A stretch of DNA of 64,000 bases from Streptomyces sp. I6 (GCA_003725745.1 RHDP01000001.1:2263501-2327500); one strand, 5' to 3'; shown: positions 28,675 to 37,130, counted from the stretch's first letter. Program-made: numbers and translations. The notes: generated by a model not told the origin, from the sequence alone.

Positions 28675-28690
28675 GTACGGGCGCCCGTAC
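28675..28690. repeat. Perfect 16-bp palindrome overlapping the tRNA 5' end
   Basis: GTACGGGCGCCCGTAC is its own reverse complement and covers the first ten bases of the tRNA gene. A second inverted repeat, GCGCCCA-GTACAG-TGGGCGC, lies just before it at 28654-28673 and shares GCGCCC with the acceptor stem. Confidence 0.6.
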
Positions 28691-28753
28691 GCCAAGGGCT
28701 GAGCGGCGATCTTTAGGTGGTCGTGTTTGTCGGTTCGAATCCGACCGGGCGCA
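28681..28753 (+). tRNA. tRNA, predicted anticodon UAG, class I fold
   Basis: 73 nt forming a full cloverleaf. Acceptor GCGCCCG (28681-28687) pairs with CGGGCGC (28746-28752); discriminator A28753; CCA is not encoded. T arm GTCGG-TTCGAAT-CCGAC is canonical. Anticodon stem CGATC (28707-28711) with GGTCG (28719-28723) leaves loop TTTAGGT, so the anticodon is TAG with G37, as in tRNAs reading CUA (Leu). The variable loop is only 5 nt, whereas bacterial tRNA-Leu has a long variable arm, and the D stem is just 3 bp. So the fold is sound but amino-acid identity is uncertain. Confidence 0.75.
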
Positions 28754-28808
28754 CCGGAGCCGAGGGCTCGACTCGCCTCCCGCGAGCCGAGCCTTCCGCT
28801 CCTCCACC

Positions 28809-29411
28809 TCAGCCCAGCAGCTCCCGCACCACCGGTACCAGCGCCCGGAACGCCTTCCCCCGGTGGCTGATCGCGTTCTTCTCCTCGGGGCTCAGCTGTG
28901 CGCACGTCCGTGTCTCGCCGTCCGGCTGGAGGATCGGGTCGTAGCCGAAACCGTTGGTCCCGGCCGGGACGTGGCGAAGGGTGCCGCGCAGACGGCCCTC
29001 GACCACGCGTTCCGTACCGTCGGGAAGGGCCAGGGCGGCCGCGCAGGCGAAGTGGGCGGCGCGGTGGTCAGCGGAGATGTCGGAGAGCTGGGCGAGCAGC
29101 AGTTCGAGGTTGGCCGAGTCGTCGCCGTGGGTGCCTGACCAGCGGGCGGAGAAGATGCCCGGGGCGCCGCCGAGGACGTCGACGCAGAGGCCGGAGTCGT
29201 CGGCGACGGCCGGGAGGCCGGTGGCCTGGGCGAGGGCGTGTGCCTTGAGCAGGGCGTTCTCGGCGAAGGTGACGCCGGTTTCCCTGACGTCGGGGATCTC
29301 GGGGTAGGCGTCGGTGCCGACGAGTTCATGGCCGAGTCCGGCGTCGGCGAGGATCGCGCGGAGTTCGGTGATCTTTCCGGGATTGCGGGTGGCGAGGATC
29401 AGGCGGGTCAT
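28809..29411 (-). CDS. rdgB: RdgB/HAM1 non-canonical purine NTP pyrophosphatase
   Basis: 200 residues, normal length. Starts MTRLILATRNPGKITELRAI, the substrate-binding signature, with FAENALLKAHALA, VADDSGLCVDVLGGAPGIFSA and GFGYDPIL further on. It hydrolyses ITP, dITP and XTP to monophosphates and keeps deaminated purines out of nucleic acids. ATG at 29411. Same strand as rph (30123-30860), an arrangement common in actinobacteria, with a small lipoprotein gene between. Confidence 0.95.
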   Translation of the reverse strand: MTRLILATRNPGKITELRAILADAGLGHELVGTDAYPEIPDVRETGVTFAENALLKAHALAQATGLPAVADDSGLCVDVLGGAPGIFSARWSGTHGDDSANLELLLAQLSDISADHRAAHFACAAALALPDGTERVVEGRLRGTLRHVPAGTNGFGYDPILQPDGETRTCAQLSPEEKNAISHRGKAFRALVPVVRELLG

Positions 29412-29471
29412 GCGCCCAGTATCTCCGCGCCGGTGGTGGGGCGGGCGCCGCGGGTGGTGCCCACGGCGCCC

Positions 29472-29572
29472 GGTACGGCGGCATCCGGCGCCCGGTGGTC
29501 CGGGCCCAGCGGTACGGCGGGGTCCGGCGCCCGGTGGTCCGGGCCCAGCGGTACGGCGGGGTCCGGTGCCCG
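29472..29572. repeat. 39-bp tandem repeat, about 2.6 copies
   Basis: Units at 29472-29510 and 29511-29549 differ in two bases (GCATCC/GGTCC region), followed by a partial third to 29572. Located between the rdgB start and the stop of the lipoprotein gene, directly downstream of which it lies. Confidence 0.75.
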
Positions 29573-29573
29573 C

Positions 29574-29951
29574 TCAGGGGGTGCAGACCTTGCCGAGTTC
29601 GGCGGCGGCGTCGGTGACCGGCGTGATGTCCGGGGTGGCGTCGCCGTTCTCGACGGACGCGCGGACGTTGTCGACTCCCTTGGAGAGGTCGTCGACGGCC
29701 TTGGAGAGGTCGGCGTTGTCGGTGGTGCCCTTGAGGCTTCCGAGTTCCCTGTCGATGTCGTTCAGGGCTTCGGTCAGCTGTGTCGGGTCCTCGGAGGCGG
29801 TGGTGACGGCCCGGGAGAGTCCGTCGACGCTGGTGGCTATGGCGTCGGCGGTCTTGACGCAGTCCAGGGCCTTGTCGACGGCACCGCAGCCGACGGCTCC
29901 GGTGAGCGCGACGGCGGTGACGACGGCGAGTGCGATGCGGCGGCTGCGCAT
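29574..29951 (-). CDS. Small secreted lipoprotein
   Basis: 125 residues. Signal peptide with lipobox LTGAVGC, then a helical domain rich in Asp/Leu/Val with heptad-like spacing (ALNDIDRELGSLKGTTDNAD, LSKAVDDLSKGVDNVRASVE). Three further Cys (ALDCV and near-C-terminal KVCTP among them). Conserved in Streptomyces near rph and rdgB by memory; function unknown. ATG at 29951, RBS GGAGG-like. Confidence 0.8.
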   Translation of the reverse strand: MRSRRIALAVVTAVALTGAVGCGAVDKALDCVKTADAIATSVDGLSRAVTTASEDPTQLTEALNDIDRELGSLKGTTDNADLSKAVDDLSKGVDNVRASVENGDATPDITPVTDAAAELGKVCTP

Positions 29952-30122
29952 GGGACGGTCCCTCCCGGGTTCTCGGACGGGCGTACGGTTCGGCCCGTAC
30001 GCCCATGGCTGCTGTGACGCCGGCAGTGGCGTTCTTGGTTGCTTCTTTACTCCCGGAGGGGGCGGCGCCCGCGGAGACCGGCCGGAGGGCTGCCCCGGGT
30101 CACCCCGGTCGACGCCCCCCGG

Positions 30123-30860
30123 TCATCCGACCAGGGGTGTGGCGAGTGCGGCGGTCTGGAGTGCCGCGAGGTCGGCGCAGCCGCCGGTGGCGAGGTCGAG
30201 GAGCGCGTTGAGCTCCTTGCGGTCGAAGGGCTCGGCCTCGGCGGTGCCCTGGACTTCGACGAAGCGGCCGTCGCCGGTGCAGACGACGTTCATGTCGGTC
30301 TCGGCGCGGACGTCCTCCTCGTAGCAGAGGTCGAGGAGGGGTGTGCCGTCGACGATGCCGACGGAGACGGCGGCGACGGTGCCGGTGAGGGGCTTGCGGC
30401 CGGCCTTGACGAGCTTGTTGGCCTGGGCCCAGGCGACGGCGTCGGCGAGGGCGATGTAGGCGCCGGTGATGGCGGTGGTCCGGGTACCGCCGTCCGCCTG
30501 GAGGACGTCGCAGTCGAGGACGACGGTGTTCTCTCCGAGGGCCTTGTAGTCGATGACGGCGCGCAGGGACCGGCCGATGAGGCGGGAGATCTCGTGGGTG
30601 CGGCCGCCGATCCTGCCGCGGACGGACTCCCGGTCGCCGCGGGTGTTGGTGGAGCGCGGCAGCATGGAGTACTCGGCGGTGACCCAGCCTTCGCCGCTGC
30701 CCTTGCGCCAGCGGGGGACGCCCTCGGTGACGGAGGCGGTGCAGAAGACCTTGGTGTCGCCGAAGGCGATGAGGACGGAGCCCTCTGCGTGCTTGCTCCA
30801 ACCGCGTTCGATGGTGACGGGGCGGAGCTGTTCGGGGGTGCGGCCGTCGATACGAGACAT
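30123..30860 (-). CDS. rph: Ribonuclease PH
   Basis: 245 residues, the family length. [20 protein letters not shown] is the typical start; phosphate-binding Arg and catalytic elements lie in [20 protein letters not shown] and [18 protein letters not shown]. It trims tRNA 3' ends phosphorolytically, as a hexamer. ATG at 30860. Upstream of, and on the same strand as, the lipoprotein and rdgB genes. Confidence 0.96.
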   Translation of the reverse strand: MSRIDGRTPEQLRPVTIERGWSKHAEGSVLIAFGDTKVFCTASVTEGVPRWRKGSGEGWVTAEYSMLPRSTNTRGDRESVRGRIGGRTHEISRLIGRSLRAVIDYKALGENTVVLDCDVLQADGGTRTTAITGAYIALADAVAWAQANKLVKAGRKPLTGTVAAVSVGIVDGTPLLDLCYEEDVRAETDMNVVCTGDGRFVEVQGTAEAEPFDRKELNALLDLATGGCADLAALQTAALATPLVG

Positions 30861-31023
30861 GTGGTGAGCCTATCCGTACGCGGGTGAGGGCCCGTTCCGC
30901 CGGGCGGCTTGCGGGGCCGCCCGGGAACGGGCCCTTCACGGGGAGATCGGTGCCGAGGGGGCCGGGGCCCGTCGTCAGCGGCGCGGCCTCCCCGGGTGAG
31001 CGGGGTGGTGGCTCGCAGGCGGG

Positions 31024-31257
31024 TCACATCATGTCCTCGATGTCCGCGGCGATGGGGTCGGCGTCGGTGCCGATGACGACCTGGATGGCGGTTCCCATCT
31101 TGACGACGCCGTGGGCCCCGGCGGCCTTCAGCGCGGCCTCGTCGACCTTGCCCGGGTCCACGACCTCGGTGCGGAGCCGGGTGATGCAGCCCTCGACCTC
31201 TTCGATGTTGTCGATGCCGCCGAGCCCGGCGACGATCTTCTCAGCCTTGCTGGCCAT
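31024..31257 (-). CDS. nagF: PTS EIIB component for N-acetylglucosamine
   Basis: 77 residues. A stand-alone glucose/sucrose-family EIIB domain with the phosphorylated Cys in EGCITRLRTEVVDPG. In Streptomyces the GlcNAc PTS is split: this EIIB receives phosphate from EIIA and passes it to the sugar bound by EIIC. ATG at 31257. It is divergent from the EIIC gene at 31528, with a DasR-type operator in the 270-bp gap. The symbol follows the S. coelicolor locus, from memory. Confidence 0.9.
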   Translation of the reverse strand: MASKAEKIVAGLGGIDNIEEVEGCITRLRTEVVDPGKVDEAALKAAGAHGVVKMGTAIQVVIGTDADPIAADIEDMM

Positions 31258-31469
31258 GTCTTTCTCCCTGCGTTCGAGAGGCCCGTTCGGGGCGCTCAGC
31301 GCTGCCTCGGCCCACCACCGGTCCGTTGCGGCACGGCGGTGCACGGTTGGCCCATCTTCATGAGCGGGTGATCGCCGGTTGTCGAATGATGACGTTCACC
31401 GGCGGCCCGCTTCCGCGGCGGCCCCGGCCGGGCCGCGGGTGGACCGGGGCCCGGCCGGGCCGTACCACA

Positions 31470-31485
31470 ACTGGTCTACACCAGC
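31470..31485. promoter_or_regulatory. DasR-responsive element (dre)
   Basis: ACTGGTCTACACCAGC matches the DasR consensus ACTGGTCTAGACCACT at 13 of 16 positions. It lies 42 bp before the ATG at 31528 in the divergent nagF/nagE1 promoter and could repress both. DasR is the GntR-family regulator released by glucosamine-6-phosphate. Confidence 0.85.
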
Positions 31486-31527
31486 CTGCGGCACCTGCCA
31501 AACCAGGCGACTTCCGGGAGGACGCCG

Positions 31528-32823
31528 ATGAGCACCGAGAGCGCGGCGGTACCTGGGCGGACCTGGCGGCACAGGTCGTTCCAGGGGCTCCAGAAGATGG
31601 GGCGCAGCCTCCAGCTCCCCATCGCCGTGCTGCCGGCGGCCGGCATCCTCAACCGCCTCGGCCAGCCGGACGTCTTCGGCGACCAGGGTCTCGGATGGAC
31701 GGACGTCGCCAAGGTGATGGGCGGGGCCGGTGGTGCGCTGCTGGATTCGGGCCTGGGGCTGCCGATGCTCTTCTGCATCGGTGTCGCGATCGGCATGGCG
31801 AAGAAGGCGGACGGCTCGACGGCGCTCGCCGCGGTGGCGGGTTTCCTCGTGTACTACGGGGTGATCCGGGAGTTCCCGCAGGAGTGCGTGGACCCGGCGA
31901 CCCCGGTGGACACCGGCTGCCGGGCACTGGACGGTACGGTCACGGCCTTCACCTACCAGAACCCGGGTGTCTTCGGCGGGATCGTGATGGGCCTGATGAC
32001 GGCCTATGTGTGGCAGCGCTACCACCGCACCAGGCTGGTGGACTGGCTGGGCTTCTTCAACGGCCGCCGGCTCGTGCCGATCATCATGGCCTTCGCCGGG
32101 ATCGGGTTCGCCGCGCTGTGCCTGTGGGTCTGGCCGCCGGTCGGCGCGGCACTGGAGGGTTTCAGCAGCTGGCTTCAGGACCTGGGGGCGTGGGGCGCCG
32201 GCGTCTTCGGGGTGGCGAACCGGGCGCTGCTGGTGGTGGGTCTGCACCAGTTCCTGAACGTGCCGCTGTGGTTCCAGTTCGGCTCGTACACCAAGCCCGA
32301 CGGCACGGTGGTGCACGGCGACATCAACATGTTCCTGAGCGGGGACCCGGACGCGGGCCTGTTCCTGACGGGCTTCTTCCCGATCATGATGTTCGCCCTG
32401 CCGGCCGCGGCGCTGGCGATCACGCACTGCGCGAAGCCGCACCGGCGCGCCGAGGTGGGCGGGCTGATGATGTCGGCGGCGCTGACGTCGTTCGTCACGG
32501 GCATCACGGAGCCGCTGGAGTACTCGTTCATGTTCGTCGCCCCGGTGCTGTACGCGATCCACGCGGTGCTCACCGGCGTCTCGATGGCGGTGACCTGGGC
32601 GCTGGGCGTCAAGGACGGCTTCTCCTTCTCGGCGGGCTTCATCGACTACGTGATCAACTGGGGCCTGGCGACGAGACCCTGGCTGATCGTCCCGATCGGC
32701 CTCGGTTTCGCGGCGGTGTACTACGCGGTCTTCCGTTTCGCGATCACCAGGTTCGACATCAAAACGCCGGGGCGGGAGCCGGACGAGATCGGCGACGAGT
32801 TGGAGCGCGAGGTCACCAGGTAG
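31528..32823 (+). CDS. nagE1: PTS EIIC permease, GlcNAc type (paralogue 1)
   Basis: 431 residues, about ten membrane segments. Family signatures: LQLPIAVLPAAGILNRLGQP near the start, FFNGRRLVPIIMAF, and the conserved GITEPLEYSFMFVAP. It carries GlcNAc or glucose-like sugars across the membrane with phosphorylation by a separate EIIB. A 16-residue insert (CVDPATPVDTGCRALD) near residue 125 holds two Cys absent from the second paralogue. ATG at 31528 after GGGAGGA. Followed by a close paralogue at 33187 with its own promoter. Confidence 0.93.
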   Translation: MSTESAAVPGRTWRHRSFQGLQKMGRSLQLPIAVLPAAGILNRLGQPDVFGDQGLGWTDVAKVMGGAGGALLDSGLGLPMLFCIGVAIGMAKKADGSTALAAVAGFLVYYGVIREFPQECVDPATPVDTGCRALDGTVTAFTYQNPGVFGGIVMGLMTAYVWQRYHRTRLVDWLGFFNGRRLVPIIMAFAGIGFAALCLWVWPPVGAALEGFSSWLQDLGAWGAGVFGVANRALLVVGLHQFLNVPLWFQFGSYTKPDGTVVHGDINMFLSGDPDAGLFLTGFFPIMMFALPAAALAITHCAKPHRRAEVGGLMMSAALTSFVTGITEPLEYSFMFVAPVLYAIHAVLTGVSMAVTWALGVKDGFSFSAGFIDYVINWGLATRPWLIVPIGLGFAAVYYAVFRFAITRFDIKTPGREPDEIGDELEREVTR

Positions 32824-33065
32824 CGCGCGGGCGGGGCCGCCGGGGCGGCGGGCAGTCGCCGGGTGCGGGGCCGCCGGGGCGGCGGGCACAGCGCGGGGCG
32901 GCGCGGGAAGGGCGCGGGAAGGGTCTTCCGCGCGGGTCCGGGCCCGGGGCCGAGCGCGTCGGCGGCGCCGCCGGGAGGGCATCGCGGGGTCGGCGGAGGT
33001 ACTCACGGTGCATGGCCGGACCCTCGGAAAACCGCAGGTTCCTTATCCTGCCCCCACGTGCTACA
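32824..33065. other. Gap between the two EIIC genes
   Basis: GC-rich stretch with repeated GGGCCGCCGGGGCGGCGGGCA-like elements (32830-32890). No gene. AAACCGCAGGTTCCTTATCCT around 33030-33050 may belong to the promoter of the second EIIC gene. Confidence 0.4.
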
Positions 33066-33098
33066 ACTGGTCTACACCTCTGACTGGTGTAGACCATG
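33066..33098. promoter_or_regulatory. Two adjacent DasR-responsive elements
   Basis: ACTGGTCTACACCTCT (33066-33081) and ACTGGTGTAGACCATG (33083-33098) each match the dre consensus at 13 of 16 positions. They are one base apart and about 90-120 bp before the GTG at 33187. Two sites suggest tighter control of this gene than of the first EIIC gene. Confidence 0.88.
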
Positions 33099-33186
33099 CG
33101 GTCCCTGCCGCCGCGTTCCCCGAGACGCCGCCGTCCTCCCCTTCTCCCCCGGTGCCGGGCGGCGCCTTCGCCCACTGGAGGAAGTT

Positions 33187-34461
33187 GTGACCACGGCCAC
33201 CGTCGACACGGCGCCACCCGCCAAGAAGTGGGGCTCCGGCCTGTTCCAGGGCCTGCAGAAGGTGGGCCGCAGCCTGCAGCTGCCCATCGCCGTGCTGCCG
33301 GCGGCGGGCATCCTGCTGCGCCTCGGCCAGCCCGACGTCTTCGGCAAGGACGGCCTCGGCTGGAACAAGGTCGCCTCGGTGTTCGCCACCGCCGGTGATG
33401 CCGTCTTCACCAACCTGCCCCTGCTGTTCTGCATAGGCGTCGCGATCGGTTTCGCCAAGAAGTCGGACGGGTCCACCGCGCTCGCGGCTCTCGTCGGCTT
33501 CCTCGTCTACGACAACGTCCTCACCGCGTTCCCGGTGACCGAGGCCGTGGTCAACACCGCAGCCAACGACGGCGTCGACGTCGCCGCGACCTACAACAAC
33601 CCCGGTGTCCTCGGCGGCATCGTCATGGGCCTGCTCTCCGCGGTGCTCTGGCAGCGCTTCCACCGCACGAAGCTGGTGGACTGGCTGGGCTTCTTCAACG
33701 GCCGCCGGCTCGTGCCGATCATCATGGCCTTCGTCGGTGTCGCCGCCGGCGTCTTCTTCGGCCTGGTATGGGAGCCGGTCGGCAGCGTCATCTCCGACTT
33801 CGGCGAGTGGATGACCGGTCTGGGAGCGGGCGGCGCAGGGCTGTTCGGCCTCATCAACCGCGCACTGATCCCCATCGGTATGCACCAGTTCGTGAACACC
33901 GTCGCCTGGTTCCAGATCGGCGACTTCACCAACGCCGCCGGCGAGGTCGTCCACGGGGACCTGCACCGGTTCTTCGCCGGTGACCCGGAGGCCGGCCTGT
34001 TCATGACGGGCTTCTTCCCGATCATGATGTTCGGCCTGCCGGCCGCCGCGCTGGCCATCGCGCACTCCGCCCGCCCCGAGCGCCGCAAGGCCGTCACCGG
34101 CATGATGCTGTCGCTCGCCCTGACGTCGTTCGTCACCGGTGTGACCGAGCCGATCGAGTTCTCCTTCATGTTCGTCGCACCGCTGCTGTACGCGATCCAC
34201 GCTCTCCTCACGGCCGTCTCGATGGCCTTGACCTGGGCGTTCGGCGTGCACGCGGGATTCACCTTCTCCGCCGGCCTGATCGACCTGGGTCTGGGCTGGA
34301 ACAAGGCAACGAACCCATGGCTGATCATCCCCATCGGTCTCTGCTTCGCCGTCGTCTACTACACGGTCTTCCGTTTCGCCATCACCCGGTTCAACCTGCC
34401 GACGCCGGGCCGCGAGTCCGACGAGGAGCTGGCCGAACTCGAGAAGGCGGAAGCCAGATAG
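33187..34461 (+). CDS. nagE2: PTS EIIC permease, GlcNAc transporter (paralogue 2)
   Basis: 424 residues, GTG at 33187 preceded by GGAGGAAG. Close to nagE1 over its whole length: LQLPIAVLPAAGILLRLGQP, FFNGRRLVPIIMAF, GVTEPIEFSFMFVAP. In S. coelicolor the equivalent gene encodes the main GlcNAc transporter, whose uptake signals DasR and controls development; by position this is that gene. The double dre upstream fits. Ends next to a 17-bp tandem repeat. Confidence 0.94.
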   Translation: MTTATVDTAPPAKKWGSGLFQGLQKVGRSLQLPIAVLPAAGILLRLGQPDVFGKDGLGWNKVASVFATAGDAVFTNLPLLFCIGVAIGFAKKSDGSTALAALVGFLVYDNVLTAFPVTEAVVNTAANDGVDVAATYNNPGVLGGIVMGLLSAVLWQRFHRTKLVDWLGFFNGRRLVPIIMAFVGVAAGVFFGLVWEPVGSVISDFGEWMTGLGAGGAGLFGLINRALIPIGMHQFVNTVAWFQIGDFTNAAGEVVHGDLHRFFAGDPEAGLFMTGFFPIMMFGLPAAALAIAHSARPERRKAVTGMMLSLALTSFVTGVTEPIEFSFMFVAPLLYAIHALLTAVSMALTWAFGVHAGFTFSAGLIDLGLGWNKATNPWLIIPIGLCFAVVYYTVFRFAITRFNLPTPGRESDEELAELEKAEAR

Positions 34462-34509
34462 CAGTCCGGGCCGGGCAGCAGTCCGGGCCGGGCAGCAGTC
34501 CGGGCCGGG
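34461..34509. repeat. 17-bp tandem repeat, three units
   Basis: CAGCAGTCCGGGCCGGG repeated at 34476-34492 and 34493-34509, with a first unit lacking two bases at 34461-34475. It begins at the nagE2 stop codon. The 250-bp gap to 34711 has no gene. Confidence 0.75.
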
Positions 34510-34711
34510 TGGCAGCCGCGACCGGGGTACCCGCAGGCCCCCGCTCTTCCCCACCGGAGACGCAGCGCTCCGGAGCGCGGGGGCCTGTGCCCGTTCGCCC
34601 CGTCACCTTCTCCGCGGCCCCGGGCGCCCGCACCGCAGGCCTCGGGGGGCCGGCGGACGGTTCCCGCGGACGTTCCCGCGGACGTCCCGCGGACGGCCGG
34701 CGCCGGCCCGC

Positions 34712-35131
34712 TCAGGCGTCCGCCGCAGGAACGCAGAGCACCGGGATCCGCGAGATGTGGAGCAGTCTGTGCGGGGTCGAGCCCAGGAGCGCGCCGCGCA
34801 GTGGGCTCTCGCCGTAGCTGCCGACGACGATCACGCGGGCGTCGTGGCGCTCGGCGGCGTCGAGCAGGGCTTCCGCCGGTTTACGGTCGAGGATCTCGAC
34901 CGCCGTGGGCACACCGGCGTCGTCCGCCGCCGCGACCGCGTTTGCCAGGGCGACCCTGCCGGACTGGCGGATGGCCTCCAGATGGGTCTGGTACTCCTCG
35001 CCGAGCGTGCCCGGGGGCGCCGCGCCGAAGACCAGTACGAGCGGCTCGCGAAAGGCGGCGGCCACCTCGATGGCCACCCGCAGGGCCCGCACCGAGCCCG
35101 GCGACTCGTCGTATCCGAGGACGACGGGCAT
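34712..35131 (-). CDS. Universal stress protein (UspA family)
   Basis: 139 residues. Starts MPVVLGYDESPGSVRALRVA, the UspA first strand, and has the ATP-binding pattern VVGSYGESPLRGALLGSTPH (G-2x-G-9x-G-S/T). A small ATP-binding protein, probably dimeric, induced by stress. ATG at 35131 is chosen because GGAGGG precedes it; a longer start at 35173 would overlap the permease gene. It starts 1 bp after the permease stop, so the two are co-transcribed. Confidence 0.9.
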   Translation of the reverse strand: MPVVLGYDESPGSVRALRVAIEVAAAFREPLVLVFGAAPPGTLGEEYQTHLEAIRQSGRVALANAVAAADDAGVPTAVEILDRKPAEALLDAAERHDARVIVVGSYGESPLRGALLGSTPHRLLHISRIPVLCVPAADA

Positions 35132-35132
35132 C

Positions 35133-36680
35133 TCACGGCCCTCCGGATCCACTCCGGCCTGCGCCCCTGCCACGCGCGGCGTCAGGGTCGCAGACTCCCG
35201 GCCGCTCGTGCCAGAAGCGGTCGCTCGCCAGCCGCCGCGCGACCATGATCAGCAGTCCTGCCGCGACGATGAAGAGGCCGATGACGAGCGGCGGGCCGAG
35301 CCCGAACCACGAGACACCGCTGTAGGAGTTGGCCGGGTTGGACATGTCGATGACGGATTCCACCAGCAGCCACACCAGCAGCACGGCACCGATCACCGGG
35401 CCCGCGCCGATGAGCAGGAAGTTGCGCACGTTCTCGGTGAGATGGCGGCGGTAGTAGACCGCGCAGGCGATACCGGTGAGCGCGTAGTAGAAGGCGATGA
35501 GCAGCGAGAGGGCCGTGAGCGAGTCGAGCAGGGCGTTCTCGCTGATCTGGCTGACGACGAGGTACCAGACGATGGCGACGACCGCGACGGCCCAGGTGCT
35601 CACGTGGGGCGTGCGGAAGCGCGGGTGGATCCTGGCGAGGGCGGCCGGCAGCGCGCCGCGCCGCGCCATGGACAGTCCCGTGCGGGAGGCGGGGATGATC
35701 GTCGTCTGGGTCGAGGCGAGTGCCGAGGTGGAGACGGCCAGCAGGACGAGCCAGTCCCAGCCGCCCAGGACCTGCCCGGCGAGGGAGGCGAAGATGAACT
35801 CCTCCTCGGACGCGTTCTCGGCGAGGTAGGCCGGTCCGGCGAAGGCGACGACGGCGATGGTGACCGAGAGGTACGTGCCCAGCAGGATGACCGTCGACCA
35901 GATGCCGGCCCGTCCGGGGGCGCTGGCCGAGTTCTTGACCTCCTCGGTGAGGTTGACCGCGGACTCCCAGCCCCAGTACATGAAGACGCCGAGCAGCAGG
36001 CCGCCGGTCAGCGCGGCACCGCCCGCGCCGAAGGGGTTCAGCCAGGAGATCTGCGGGTCGACGCCGCCGAGCGAGCTGGTGCCCGCGTACACGCGCTGGA
36101 CGGCCACGACGGCGAACGCGAGGAGCGAGGCGATCTGGGCCAGGATGAGCACGTTCTGGACGTGTGCCGACGCCTCGGTGCCGATGACGCAGATGGCGGT
36201 CATGACGAGGATGACCAGCACGGCGAGCAGCTGGCGTACCAGGTCGTTGGAGGCCCAGCCGTCGAGGCCCACGGTGAGCAGCCCGAAGCCGACGGCCACA
36301 TCGGCGAGCGATCCGACGACGAGCACGCCGGTCATCATGATGGCCCAGCCGCCGAACCAGCCGGCCCAGGGGCCCATGGCGCGGGTGACCCAGGAGAAGG
36401 TCGTGCCGCAGTCCTGGTCGACCCGGTTGAGGTAGAAGAAGGCCGATGCGATCAGCAGCATCGGCACGAAGGAGGCGAGTACCACTCCGGGCGCGTAGAC
36501 GCCGACGAGTGCCACGACCGCGCCGATGACGGCGGCCAGTGAGTACGCGGGGGAGGTGGAGTTGATGCCGATGACGAGCGCGTCGAGGAAGCCGATCGCG
36601 TTGTGCTTCAGCTCTCCGGGCCCTTCCCGGCTGTGCGAGCTGGGCGGCGGGGGAAGGGTGTTCTTGACGTCATCGGCCAT
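35133..36680 (-). CDS. APC superfamily amino acid/polyamine permease
   Basis: 515 residues, about 12-13 membrane segments. NAIGFLDALVIGINSTSPAY is the typical APC first helix, followed by DQDCGTTFSWVTRAMGPWAG and GWESAVNLTEEVKN. The closest types are uncharacterised actinobacterial amino acid or polyamine transporters; substrate unknown. ATG at 36680 after GAGGAA. It ends 1 bp before the start of a UspA protein, which may modulate it; paired APC-Usp genes are known in bacteria. Confidence 0.92.
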   Translation of the reverse strand: MADDVKNTLPPPPSSHSREGPGELKHNAIGFLDALVIGINSTSPAYSLAAVIGAVVALVGVYAPGVVLASFVPMLLIASAFFYLNRVDQDCGTTFSWVTRAMGPWAGWFGGWAIMMTGVLVVGSLADVAVGFGLLTVGLDGWASNDLVRQLLAVLVILVMTAICVIGTEASAHVQNVLILAQIASLLAFAVVAVQRVYAGTSSLGGVDPQISWLNPFGAGGAALTGGLLLGVFMYWGWESAVNLTEEVKNSASAPGRAGIWSTVILLGTYLSVTIAVVAFAGPAYLAENASEEEFIFASLAGQVLGGWDWLVLLAVSTSALASTQTTIIPASRTGLSMARRGALPAALARIHPRFRTPHVSTWAVAVVAIVWYLVVSQISENALLDSLTALSLLIAFYYALTGIACAVYYRRHLTENVRNFLLIGAGPVIGAVLLVWLLVESVIDMSNPANSYSGVSWFGLGPPLVIGLFIVAAGLLIMVARRLASDRFWHERPGVCDPDAARGRGAGRSGSGGP

Positions 36681-36850
36681 GTTTCCTCGCAGATCAGGAC
36701 GATGTGTCGGTTTGGTGCGAGTGTAGCGGGGTGCGCCGTTCCCGGCCTGCGGAGTGGATCTCCCGGGTGGCGGAGGGGCGCGGACACGGCTCGGGGCAGA
36801 GCGCGGCGCGGGACGCCTGCGCGTGGCGGAGGGCCGCGGGACGCTCAGGG

Positions 36851-36897
36851 ACCGGTAGGGGCCGGTAGGGGCCGGTAGGGGCCGGTAGGGGCCGGTG
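36851..36897. repeat. 10-bp tandem repeat, about 4.5 units
   Basis: GCCGGTAGGG in four consecutive units (first with A at position 1), then GCCGGTG. In the 546-bp gap (36681-37226) between the permease and the MBL gene. The gap contains no gene but also a purine-only tract at 37131-37176. Confidence 0.8.
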
Positions 36898-37130
36898 CAC
36901 GGAGGGCTTCGGGACGCGGAGGGCCGCGGCGCCGGGCAGGGGCTGGAGCGGGAGGGACCTCCTGGTGCACGGAAAGAGCCGCGGTGCGGGGCCGGCGCCG
37001 GTGGAGCGATCGGGGGCCACGCGGTCCCGGTCGGGGCGGTCGGGGCGGTCACGAGGCCAGCGCCGGCGTATGGACGGTCGGGCGGTCCCGGTGCGGCGGC
37101 GCCCGGCATCGCACCGGGTGGGGCTGGAGC

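Noticed and set aside
28681-28753. Calling the tRNA an ordinary tRNA-Leu
   Set aside because: The variable arm is class I, so leucine identity is not established.
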